From the NCBI GenBank assembly GCA_964527535.1, contig CAZGPW010000092.1, positions 1 to 30,930 on the forward strand: 30,930 nucleotides of DNA, written 5' to 3'. The translations under genes were made by a program, and so were the position numbers. The notes under the pieces are model-generated. The model saw nothing but the letters and a program-made list of their open reading frames with translations. It made no database searches and was not told where the DNA came from. The DNA is from JAQIBY01 sp964527535 (GTDB lineage: Bacteria; Bacteroidota; Bacteroidia; Bacteroidales; ML635J-15). This document shows positions 1 to 7,297 of this stretch, one piece after another; position 1 is the first letter of the stretch; each line of letters begins with the position of its first letter.

Positions 1-59
1 TCTGTACTCAGGTCAATTACTGATACCTGTATTAAAAATGGACAAAAAATATTACCTTC

Positions 60-329
60 TTTAAATATTATTGCTAATTTGCAGGCTGATTAGTTACAAT
101 TAACCAATTTGCCATCTATATTGTAAATTAAAATCCAATCTGGTTTTATGTGTGCATCAATAAATCCCTTCCAATTGCCGGAAAGGTTATGAGGCTTGTG
201 TTTTGCGGGTAATTTGCCTGTTTTTACAAGTATATCATAGACATGTTCAAAGGCTTTCATGTCATAGCCTCATTTCTTACAAAGCTTGTAATCCTTTTTG
301 AATTTATTGGTAAAATTAGCTTTATACAT
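60..329 (-). pseudogene. Decayed YafQ/RelE-type mRNA interferase toxin
   Basis: Reading leftward from the ATG at 329, the frame matches the YafQ branch of RelE toxins: an N-terminal helix region, then LPAKHKPHNLSGNWKGF followed by AHIKPDWILIY, which corresponds to the conserved LP..Y.DH.L.G.WKG...H..PDW.LIY core of E. coli YafQ. The frame is broken by TGA at 272-270 (codon 20, where the family often has Lys/Arg, so CGA to TGA is plausible) and by TAA at 92-90. The second stop falls just before the segment that normally carries the catalytic RTG.H motif; what remains (SACKLAIIF) has lost that Arg and His. A shortened product could start at the internal ATG at 260 but would lack the active-site tail. 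The start overlaps the antitoxin stop by one base (TGATG), so the two genes were translationally coupled. Loss of toxin activity is inferred. Confidence 0.75.
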
Positions 330-529
330 CAGGCATCTAATTTTTTGAAGAAATCCCTTTTTCCTCTTGTCTGTACGACATTTCCATCTTTAACGTCCTG
401 AATGGCTTTTGCCGTTTCATCATTAGGTATCTTATGGATTTGAACAACATTATTTAATGAATTCAATAAATTCACAAGGTTTTTGCCTGCTTTTGTTCTT
501 TCGTTGATATGTACAGTGTATGTTCCCAT
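329..529 (-). CDS. Small antitoxin, partner of the broken YafQ-like toxin
   Basis: A 66-residue protein placed directly before the toxin relic and overlapping its ATG by one base, the classic antitoxin-then-toxin order. It starts MGTYTVHINERTKAGKNLV, a beta-strand plus helix of the type seen in small Bacteroidota antitoxins. The charged C-terminal half (ETAKAIQDVKDGNVVQ, then RDFFKKLDA) resembles the toxin-wrapping tail. No helix-turn-helix motif is obvious, so autoregulatory DNA binding is an inference from the family. The reading frame is intact although the toxin is not. The ATG at 529 has a TAnnTTTG-type box about 20 bp upstream. Identification rests mostly on size, context and sequence style. 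Confidence 0.7.
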   Translation of the reverse strand: MGTYTVHINERTKAGKNLVNLLNSLNNVVQIHKIPNDETAKAIQDVKDGNVVQTRGKRDFFKKLDA

Positions 530-549
530 GGTATTTATATCTTTTACTG

Positions 550-557
550 CAAATATA
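550..557 (-). promoter_or_regulatory. Putative -7 box for the toxin-antitoxin unit
   Basis: On the minus strand this reads TATATTTG, an exact match to the Bacteroidota TAnnTTTG -7 element, 20 bp upstream of the antitoxin ATG. A TTG lies at 575-573 but the spacing (15 bp) is shorter than the usual 19-21, so the -33 element is uncertain. Confidence 0.4.
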
Positions 558-579
558 AGGAAAAATTTAATGCAATTGT

Positions 580-708
580 TTAATTTCTAAATTCCGGATC
601 ACTTACTGTTTTAGCAAAACCATATTTAACACAGGCAGAATAATTGTGCAGGCAGTAAGTTTTTTCACCGGCGGCAATCCTGGCATTCACTTCAAAAGGC
701 ATTATCAT
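580..708 (-). CDS. Short orphan ORF, possible gene remnant
   Basis: A 42-codon minus-strand frame starting at the ATG at 708 (MIMPFEVNARIAAGEKTY...) and ending with TAA at 582-580. The frame stays open upstream of this ATG to a TAG about 60 bp away, with residues such as YGCDVLRSNDQYRTG, so it may be the tail of a degraded gene rather than a true small protein. I do not recognise a family. It lies in the 282-bp gap between the antitoxin promoter and the gcvT terminator. Confidence that it is expressed is low. Confidence 0.2.
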   Translation of the reverse strand: MIMPFEVNARIAAGEKTYCLHNYSACVKYGFAKTVSDPEFRN

Positions 709-780
709 ACCGGTCCGGTATTGATCATTACTTCGCAATACATCACACCCATACTACTTCCGGATTATAAGGGCTAATAA

Positions 781-806
781 AAAACGCCCCGGTATTCGGA
801 GCGTTT
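781..806 (-). terminator. Intrinsic terminator after gcvT
   Basis: On the minus strand, just past the gcvT stop, an inverted repeat (AAACGC-CCG paired with CGG-GCGTTT, one mismatch, 5-nt loop) is followed by a T-rich run (reading TTTTTTATTA). It closes the transcript that contains gcvT. Confidence 0.75.
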
Positions 807-811
807 AAGCT

Positions 812-1933
812 TTATTTTACTTCAGGTTTCTGGTCCTTGAAAATTGGTGGTTTAACCACTTCGGCTTCTAATTTTTTCTTGCGTACACCAATGTAAATTT
901 TGGTGCCGGATTTCCAGTAGCCTCTTTTCAGATATGCCAACCCAATGCCTTTATTCATCATTGGTGACATTGTCCCGCTTGTTACTTCTCCTATTTCTTC
1001 ACCCTCTTCATTATAAACTTTGTAATGTTGCCTTGGTATTCCGCGTTCATTCATCTCAAAGGCTTTGAGCATTCTTTCCGGTTTTTCGGCTTTGAGTTTT
1101 TCATGGTAATCACGCATGATAAAGTCATTGCCATCCACAAATTTTGTGGCCCAACCCAGTCCGGCTTCAATTGGTGAAGTGGTATCATTGATATCGTTCC
1201 CATACAGGCACATTTTCATTTCCAGCCTCAATGTATCCCTGGCACCGAGTCCGATTGGTTTGATGCCAAATGCTTTACCGGCATCGAGTACGGCGTTGTA
1301 GATTATTTCGGCATCGGCATTTTTCATGTATATTTCACATCCACCGGCACCGGTATAACCTGTTGTTGACAGCACGACATCATCAACACCGGCAAACCTG
1401 AGTGTTTTGACTGTATAAAATTCCATATCCATGATGTTTTCGTCTGTAAGTTGTTGCATGGCTTTTCTGGCATAGGGCCCCTGGACGGCGAGCAAGCTGA
1501 TGTCTCCGGTTATATCTTTCAGCTCATTGCCCACGCTAAGGCCAAAAGGTTCAGCTTGTTTTTTACACCATTCCCAGTCTTTTTCAATGTTGGCAGCATT
1601 GACCACCAGCCAGTATTTATCTTCCGCAAAGCGATACACAAGGAAATCGTCCACTATGCCGCCTTTATCATTTGGCATGCAGTTATACTGTACTTTACCA
1701 TCAACCAGGGAATTGACATCGTTGGATGAAATGCGCTGAATAAATGCTTTGGCTTTGGGCCCGCTGACTTCAAATTCACCCATGTGAGACACATCAAACA
1801 CACCCAGTTTCTCACGTACAGTCCGGTGTTCCACATTAATTCCTTCAAATTCTACGGGCATATTGAAGCCGGCGAAAGGCACCATGCGCCCACCCATGGA
1901 TTTATGAATTTCTGTAAGAGCTGTATCTTTCAT
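812..1933 (-). CDS. gcvT: Aminomethyltransferase, glycine cleavage system T protein
   Basis: Encodes a 373-residue GcvT, which transfers the aminomethyl-derived C1 unit from lipoyl-H-protein to tetrahydrofolate, releasing ammonia, in cytoplasmic glycine breakdown. The N-terminus has the family signatures GRMVPFAGFNMPVEF, HRTVREKLGVFDVSHMGE and, further on, GIVDDFLVYR; the folate-binding GYTGAGGCEIY block and the C-terminal barrel (EVTSGTMSPMMNKGIGLAYL) are present. Length is normal. The ATG at 1933 is chosen over an in-frame TTG at 1942 because the family starts at this point. The other glycine cleavage genes (gcvH, gcvP) are not in the window. It is the last gene of the minus-strand run from secA, about 40 bp from the PorE-like gene, and is followed by a terminator. 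The functional link to its envelope neighbours is unclear. Confidence 0.95.
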   Translation of the reverse strand: MKDTALTEIHKSMGGRMVPFAGFNMPVEFEGINVEHRTVREKLGVFDVSHMGEFEVSGPKAKAFIQRISSNDVNSLVDGKVQYNCMPNDKGGIVDDFLVYRFAEDKYWLVVNAANIEKDWEWCKKQAEPFGLSVGNELKDITGDISLLAVQGPYARKAMQQLTDENIMDMEFYTVKTLRFAGVDDVVLSTTGYTGAGGCEIYMKNADAEIIYNAVLDAGKAFGIKPIGLGARDTLRLEMKMCLYGNDINDTTSPIEAGLGWATKFVDGNDFIMRDYHEKLKAEKPERMLKAFEMNERGIPRQHYKVYNEEGEEIGEVTSGTMSPMMNKGIGLAYLKRGYWKSGTKIYIGVRKKKLEAEVVKPPIFKDQKPEVK

Positions 1934-1972
1934 ATAAAACAAGATTTAAAGTAATTTATCTAAAAATAAGTG

Positions 1973-3979
1973 TTAGTCATTTTTCAATACTGTAAATTCA
2001 ACACGGCGGTTGAGTTGCCTGCCTTTTTCTGTATCGTTATCAGCAATGGGTTGCTTAAAAGCATAGCCTTTATATTTTAGGCGATCGGGGTCAATGCCAT
2101 GGTCAATCAGGTAATCGACCACAGATTTAGCACGTTCACGTGAAAGATTTAAATTGTATTCCATGCTTCCCCTGTTATCTGTATGCCCGCTGATTTCAAT
2201 CACAAGTTTTGGATTTTTATTCAATATTTCAATTACCTTATTGAGTTCTGCGTAGGAAGATTCACGGAGGGTAGCTTTATCGTAATCAAAAAAGATGTTT
2301 TTAAGCACAATTTTGGTACCTACTTCAATGGGTTGTAAAAGCACCTCTTTTTTTATATTCTCAAATTCTGATGTGTCGGCGATGTTAAAATTCTCGGAAT
2401 GAAACATGTAGCCTTCTTTATTGACTGAAAGCCCGTAATTTTTACCTGCAGGCAGACTGGCCACAAATTTACCTGTCGCTTCGTTGGAAGTCAATTCGAC
2501 AATTTTTTCATTTTTTTCATTGTCCACAATTTCAATATTGGCTTTCAGTGGCTCCATGGTTTTTGCATCTTTTACAATGCCTGTAAAAAGTGTCAGCCTG
2601 GCAGTAACTTGTTTTTCTTCCACTTGTTTTTCTTCCACTTCTTTTTCGGGATACAGGATTTGGTAGATATCGTAAGACCCGTATCCGTCCGGGCGCACTG
2701 AACTAATATAGGCGTGTCTGCCATCGGCAGCAATAGAAAAAAACGCTTCTTCATCGGGTGTGTTGATGGGATATCCTAAATTTACAGGTGCAGACCAGTT
2801 TCCATTAGTATCCCTTACTGATCTGAAGATATCAAATCCTCCCATGGAATTGTGTCCTTTTGAGCAAAAATACAATGTCCTTCCATCGGGATGTATAAGT
2901 ACGCCCTCTTCGTCGTATTCTGTATTGATAACACCTCCAATGTTTACCGGCTCTCCCCAGGCTCCCCATGGTTCTTTTTTACTGACGTATATATCCCGTC
3001 CGCCAAAATTACCGGTGGGCCTGTTCGACACAATATACATGGTTTTCTCATCGTATGAGACACTCACTTTTGACTCATGGTATTCGGTGTTAATGGGTTC
3101 TCCAAGGGACTCTGGCTCACTCCAATCGTTTCCTTCCTGTCTGGATTTAAAGATATCTCCACCCTGTTTTGTTTGGGCCTTATACACATACATTACCTGG
3201 CCATCTGTTGATATTCCACTGATGGCATCATGCCCTTTTGTATTGATCGGGGATTTGAAACGTTTTGATTTAGACCAACTGCCATTTTCCTTTTTATCAG
3301 TAAACCAAACGTCTTCACAGTATTTACCATCAGCTTCATCCACAGGATTACCAATATATTTACGCCGTGCCGTAAAAATCAAACGGGAACCATCAGCCAG
3401 TATCATGGGATTGTATTCCGGGTATTCTGTATTGATGTTAGGCCCCAGGTTGCTTATTTCAACATCCACTGTATCTCTCATTAATTCCATCCCACTACGG
3501 CATTCGGTAATGTGTTTTTTTACAGCGTTGGTTTTTTCTTCATCCAATTTTGGATGCATGCCAAGGAATGTGGAATAACTATCGAGTGCTTGTTTAAACT
3601 GATAGTTCAAATGTCTTGCACGCCCCAATTTAAACAATATATCATCCATGACATTTTTATCAAGCTTATAGGCTTTTTCAAGAAAAGGAAGGGCTTTAGT
3701 TTTTTCCAGGGATGAAAGGTAAGCATTGCCAATTTTATAATTCAGCTCAGCGTTGTCAGGATTAAAATCCTGTGCTTTCATGTAGTGTTCGATGGCTTTT
3801 TCAGGGTTATTGGTTTTCTCCAGAGCTTTGTCTCCATGCCTGATTTGTCGTTTTGCAGATATGAGTTCGCTTTTGCGATCAGGGAAATTAGAGCGTTTAA
3901 ATTTTACATTTTCCTGGGCCATGCCCGGCATCAGGAATACAACTAAAACAATACCAATGAGAAAGCATTTTTTACACAT
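1973..3979 (-). CDS. PorE-like TPR / beta-propeller / CRD / OmpA protein (copy 2)
   Basis: A 668-residue secreted protein with a Sec signal peptide (MCKKCFLIGIVLVVFLMPGMAQ). It is followed by TPR-type helices (about 40-160), WD40-like PD40 blades (about 175-440, with repeated blade sequences such as SADGR/YFVS- and DIYVSKKE-like segments), a carboxypeptidase-regulatory-like sandwich (about 465-550) and a C-terminal OmpA peptidoglycan-binding domain (about 560-668: FFDYDKATLRESSY, GHTDNRGS, LSRERAKSVVDYL). This order is that of PorE, the T9SS protein proposed to anchor the machine to peptidoglycan, but many Bacteroidota have paralogues of unknown role, so PorE function is inference. No lipobox cysteine is seen, unlike P. 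gingivalis PorE. The ATG at 3979 is preferred to an in-frame TTG at 3985. It lies 30 bp after its paralogue. Confidence 0.85.
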   Translation of the reverse strand: MCKKCFLIGIVLVVFLMPGMAQENVKFKRSNFPDRKSELISAKRQIRHGDKALEKTNNPEKAIEHYMKAQDFNPDNAELNYKIGNAYLSSLEKTKALPFLEKAYKLDKNVMDDILFKLGRARHLNYQFKQALDSYSTFLGMHPKLDEEKTNAVKKHITECRSGMELMRDTVDVEISNLGPNINTEYPEYNPMILADGSRLIFTARRKYIGNPVDEADGKYCEDVWFTDKKENGSWSKSKRFKSPINTKGHDAISGISTDGQVMYVYKAQTKQGGDIFKSRQEGNDWSEPESLGEPINTEYHESKVSVSYDEKTMYIVSNRPTGNFGGRDIYVSKKEPWGAWGEPVNIGGVINTEYDEEGVLIHPDGRTLYFCSKGHNSMGGFDIFRSVRDTNGNWSAPVNLGYPINTPDEEAFFSIAADGRHAYISSVRPDGYGSYDIYQILYPEKEVEEKQVEEKQVTARLTLFTGIVKDAKTMEPLKANIEIVDNEKNEKIVELTSNEATGKFVASLPAGKNYGLSVNKEGYMFHSENFNIADTSEFENIKKEVLLQPIEVGTKIVLKNIFFDYDKATLRESSYAELNKVIEILNKNPKLVIEISGHTDNRGSMEYNLNLSRERAKSVVDYLIDHGIDPDRLKYKGYAFKQPIADNDTEKGRQLNRRVEFTVLKND

Positions 3980-4009
3980 GAGCAATATTTATGGTCAGAT
4001 TAAAATAAA

Positions 4010-6115
4010 TTAATTCACACTAAGCACCTTAAACTCAACACGGCGGTTATTTTGCCTTCCTTCCTCGGTATCATTTGTATCAATAGGTTTCAGATAAGCA
4101 TAGCCTTTGTATTCCAGCCTGCTTTTATCTATTCCCATATTAACAAGGTAATCAACGACGGCTTTTGCACGATTTTCAGAAAGCTCGGTATTGTATTTCA
4201 GAGACCCTCTGTTGTCGGTATGTCCGCCAATTTCGATGCGCATGTCTTTATAATTTTCGAGCAATTTATACAGCCGTTCAAGCTCAGGATATGATTCAGG
4301 CCTAAGGGTTGCTTTGTCATAATCAAAGAAAATATTTTTCAGGACAATGCTTGAACCCACACCCACTTTACTGAGCACAATGTCTTTAATTACTTCCTGA
4401 TAACCAGTGGCTGCAGGGATATTAAAGTTTTCCGAATGGAAAAGGTATCCTTCAGCTTTCACACTGATGCCATAATTTTTACCCGAGGGCAATGACACCA
4501 TATATTTACCGGTGCTGGAATTTGAGTGGGTGACATTGATGACTTCATTTTTCTCGTTGTCCACAATTTCAATTTCTGCCTTAATGGGTTCTTCAGAAAT
4601 GGCATCGGTAACCGTCCCTTTAAGCAATGTCAGTCGTACGGTTTTCACTTCCACTTCATCAGCCACAATTTTATCACTGATGGTTGAATTCAGGCTTGCC
4701 ATCAATTTATCTTCTGTCCCATGTGCCGTAAGTTTTTCAGGCCCCAGGAAGGTGATGCGGTAAATATCCTGCCCGCCATATCCGGATTCTCTGACGGTGC
4801 TGTAATAACCATATCTGCCTGATCCGGCCATCACAAAGAACACATCCTGATCCGGTGTGTTAATCGGATAACCAAGGTTTACGGGTTCAGACCAGTTACC
4901 TTCATTGTCTTTTTCGGAATAAAATATGTCATATTCCCCCATGCTGCTGTGGCCTTCAGAACTAAAATACATGGTTCTGCCATCCGCATGGATAAAACAA
5001 GCTTCCTCATTATATTCAGTATTGAGAGGTTTCCCAATGTTTTTGACATCCCCCCAACGTCCTTTTTCGTCTTTTTCACAGTAATAAATGTCTTTTCCGC
5101 CATAGGATTTTTGGCCGAAATCATCTTTTTCCCTGTCGCTGACAAAGTAAAAGTATTTTCCATCGGGAGACACAGTTGCACTGGTTTCATGGGATTTAGT
5201 GTTGATGTGTTTGGACATTTCTTCCGGTTTTGACCATTCATCTCCTTCAAGTTTACTTTCCATGATGGTCCCGGTTGGTGTGCCATTGTATGTATATAGG
5301 ATTTGACCATCGTAAGAAAGGCCAATTGAAGCATCATGTCCGTCTGTGTTAAGATCACGCATATTGGTGGCGTTGGTCCATCGCCCCTGAGCATCCTTAA
5401 CGGCCATGTATAAATCTTCATAATACTGAAAATCCTTGGGATCACGCTCACCACCTGTTGTGCCTTCCCTGCGGGACGTGAAAATAATCATGGATTCATC
5501 GGCGGTAATCACCGGCCCGTATTCCGGGTATTTTGTGTTTATTGCAGGCCCCAGATTATCAACAAACACCCTGATGGGATTGTTATAGAATTTTTTGGCA
5601 TTGTTGCACTGTTCTATCCTATGTTGTGCCTTGTCTATTATTTGTTTATCGTAATCTGAATCGCCTGTTTCCTGGTATGTATTGATAAATTTACTGGTCA
5701 AATCAATGGCTTTGTCAAACTTATAATGATAGTGGTATGCCCTGCCGAGCAAATACAGAATATCGCGGGCCACATCTTTATCTGTCTCATGTGCCTTCTC
5801 CAGCAACTTTATTGCCTTTTCTATTTTTTTATCCGCGATATAACACACGCCAAGTTTATAATTCAGTGGGGGGTAGTTATCGTTATATCTTTGTGCTTTT
5901 TCGTACAAAGGCAATGCTCTTCTGAGCGACCCCCTGGATTTGTTTTCATAAAGATCCTCTGCATCTTTTACAGCACTCCAGGCATCCCTGAAACCGTTTT
6001 TACGATGTTTAAAATCTCGTTTATCTATATCCACATCAACCTGTGCCAGTGAATAGGTTGAAGACAAAAGGACAATTCCGAAAGATACTATACAAAGCTT
6101 AACTATATTTTTCAT
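4010..6115 (-). CDS. PorE-like TPR / beta-propeller / CRD / OmpA protein (copy 1)
   Basis: A 701-residue paralogue of the next gene with the same domain order. It has a signal peptide (cleavage likely after SLAQ, residue 25), TPR helices (about 45-175), a PD40 propeller (about 190-460, e.g. ITADESMIIFTSRREG and FIHADGRTMYFSSEGH), a CRD (about 505-590) and an OmpA_C domain (about 595-701) with the conserved Asp and Arg of the peptidoglycan site (HTDNRGS, LSENRAKAVVDYL). The two copies differ throughout, so the duplication is old. Predicted location is the periplasm, bound to peptidoglycan and perhaps to outer-membrane complexes. It starts 19 bp after the stop of the secreted TPR gene, indicating cotranscription with it. 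A T9SS role is inferred from architecture only. Confidence 0.87.
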   Translation of the reverse strand: MKNIVKLCIVSFGIVLLSSTYSLAQVDVDIDKRDFKHRKNGFRDAWSAVKDAEDLYENKSRGSLRRALPLYEKAQRYNDNYPPLNYKLGVCYIADKKIEKAIKLLEKAHETDKDVARDILYLLGRAYHYHYKFDKAIDLTSKFINTYQETGDSDYDKQIIDKAQHRIEQCNNAKKFYNNPIRVFVDNLGPAINTKYPEYGPVITADESMIIFTSRREGTTGGERDPKDFQYYEDLYMAVKDAQGRWTNATNMRDLNTDGHDASIGLSYDGQILYTYNGTPTGTIMESKLEGDEWSKPEEMSKHINTKSHETSATVSPDGKYFYFVSDREKDDFGQKSYGGKDIYYCEKDEKGRWGDVKNIGKPLNTEYNEEACFIHADGRTMYFSSEGHSSMGEYDIFYSEKDNEGNWSEPVNLGYPINTPDQDVFFVMAGSGRYGYYSTVRESGYGGQDIYRITFLGPEKLTAHGTEDKLMASLNSTISDKIVADEVEVKTVRLTLLKGTVTDAISEEPIKAEIEIVDNEKNEVINVTHSNSSTGKYMVSLPSGKNYGISVKAEGYLFHSENFNIPAATGYQEVIKDIVLSKVGVGSSIVLKNIFFDYDKATLRPESYPELERLYKLLENYKDMRIEIGGHTDNRGSLKYNTELSENRAKAVVDYLVNMGIDKSRLEYKGYAYLKPIDTNDTEEGRQNNRRVEFKVLSVN

Positions 6116-6134
6116 AATTCAAATGTTTTAATGA

Positions 6135-7253
6135 TTAATCACAATAGATCAAATAGGCATCGGCTTGTTCTACACCAAGGTCAACAGCTTTCTGCCAGTC
6201 CTTGCAAGCGCCTTCAAAATCACGCATCATTTCTTTGGCGTTGCCCCTGTGAAGGTAAGCATAAGCATAATCAGGATCAAGGGCAAGTGCTTTGGTATAA
6301 GCGTTAACAGCCTTGTCATATTGTTTTTGTTTATAATATACAAGCCCCATATTGTTGTGAGCGTAAGCGTAGTCCCTGTCAATGTATAAAACTTCTTCAA
6401 AATCTTTCAGGGCTTCTTCGTAGTTTCCTTTTTCATATTTGGCAATACCACGGTTATTTAATGCAACCAAATAATCCCTGTCAATTTCAAGGGCTGCATT
6501 ATAATCTGCAATGGCTTTATCGTATTCTTCCAGAATGCGATACACACTCCCTCTGTTGGCATAATACATGGGATTGTCCTCGTCATATTTTATGGCTTTT
6601 GTGTAATCGCTGATTGCTTTCTCATACGCTTCAAGTTTACGGTGAGTACTTGCTCTGTCGTTGTAAATCATGGCATTTTTTTTATCTTCTTTTAAAGCAT
6701 GATCAAAATACCTGAGCGCTTGTTCATATTCTTCATTCATAAATGAAATCACTCCAAGGTAATAATCCATTTTGGGATTTTTAAATCCTTGTTCTTTGGC
6801 TTTCAGGAGATTTGTTTCAGCTTCACGGTATTCTTCCTGTCTCATGGCAATGATACCCAACATGTAATATGCAGATGTGAGTTCAGAATTAAGTTCAACG
6901 GCTTTATTAAGGTCAGCCTTAGCAAGGTCGAGTTTTGAGGATTGAAAATAAGCAGAGCCGCGGTTAAGGTATGCCTGTGCAAAATCAGGGTTTAAACTGA
7001 TGGCATTGTTAAATTTGTTGATGGCTTGCTGATACTGCTCAGCTTTCATATAATCCACCCCTGCATTGTATTCCAGTTGGGCTTCTTGTCCTTCAGCCGC
7101 TACGACACTATCATTACGAGTGGTATCGACAACGACTTTTGTTGGCACGACAATATCATTTTTAGCAGTATCTGTTTCGTTTTGTGCCATGGCTTCTCCC
7201 GTCATGCCTAGCATGATAAAAAAGAGAAGGTAAAAGTGGTGTATTGTTTTCAT
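6135..7253 (-). CDS. Secreted tetratricopeptide-repeat protein
   Basis: A 372-residue protein with a signal peptide (cleavage after AMAQ, residue 24), a short charged linker, and then an almost unbroken array of about nine 34-residue TPRs from about residue 50 to the end. The consensus is typical: A-x-x-x-x-G-x-x-Y...A-x-x-D-Y-x-K-A-x-x-L-x-P, with phrases such as AISDYTKAIKYDEDNPMYYANRGSVYRI. The protein should form a superhelical scaffold in the periplasm. It lies between secA (44-bp gap) and the PorE-like pair (19-bp gap), all in one direction, suggesting that it works with those envelope proteins. No enzymatic motif is visible. The partner is unknown. Confidence 0.88.
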   Translation of the reverse strand: MKTIHHFYLLFFIMLGMTGEAMAQNETDTAKNDIVVPTKVVVDTTRNDSVVAAEGQEAQLEYNAGVDYMKAEQYQQAINKFNNAISLNPDFAQAYLNRGSAYFQSSKLDLAKADLNKAVELNSELTSAYYMLGIIAMRQEEYREAETNLLKAKEQGFKNPKMDYYLGVISFMNEEYEQALRYFDHALKEDKKNAMIYNDRASTHRKLEAYEKAISDYTKAIKYDEDNPMYYANRGSVYRILEEYDKAIADYNAALEIDRDYLVALNNRGIAKYEKGNYEEALKDFEEVLYIDRDYAYAHNNMGLVYYKQKQYDKAVNAYTKALALDPDYAYAYLHRGNAKEMMRDFEGACKDWQKAVDLGVEQADAYLIYCD

Positions 7254-7297
7254 ATGTTTTAATTTAAAACGTTTTTAATTCAATTCAAATATTATGC

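Noticed and set aside
2760..3578. Plus-strand protein of 272 residues
   Set aside because: It lies wholly opposite the well-supported PorE-like gene and has no family features; it is a mirror-frame artefact.
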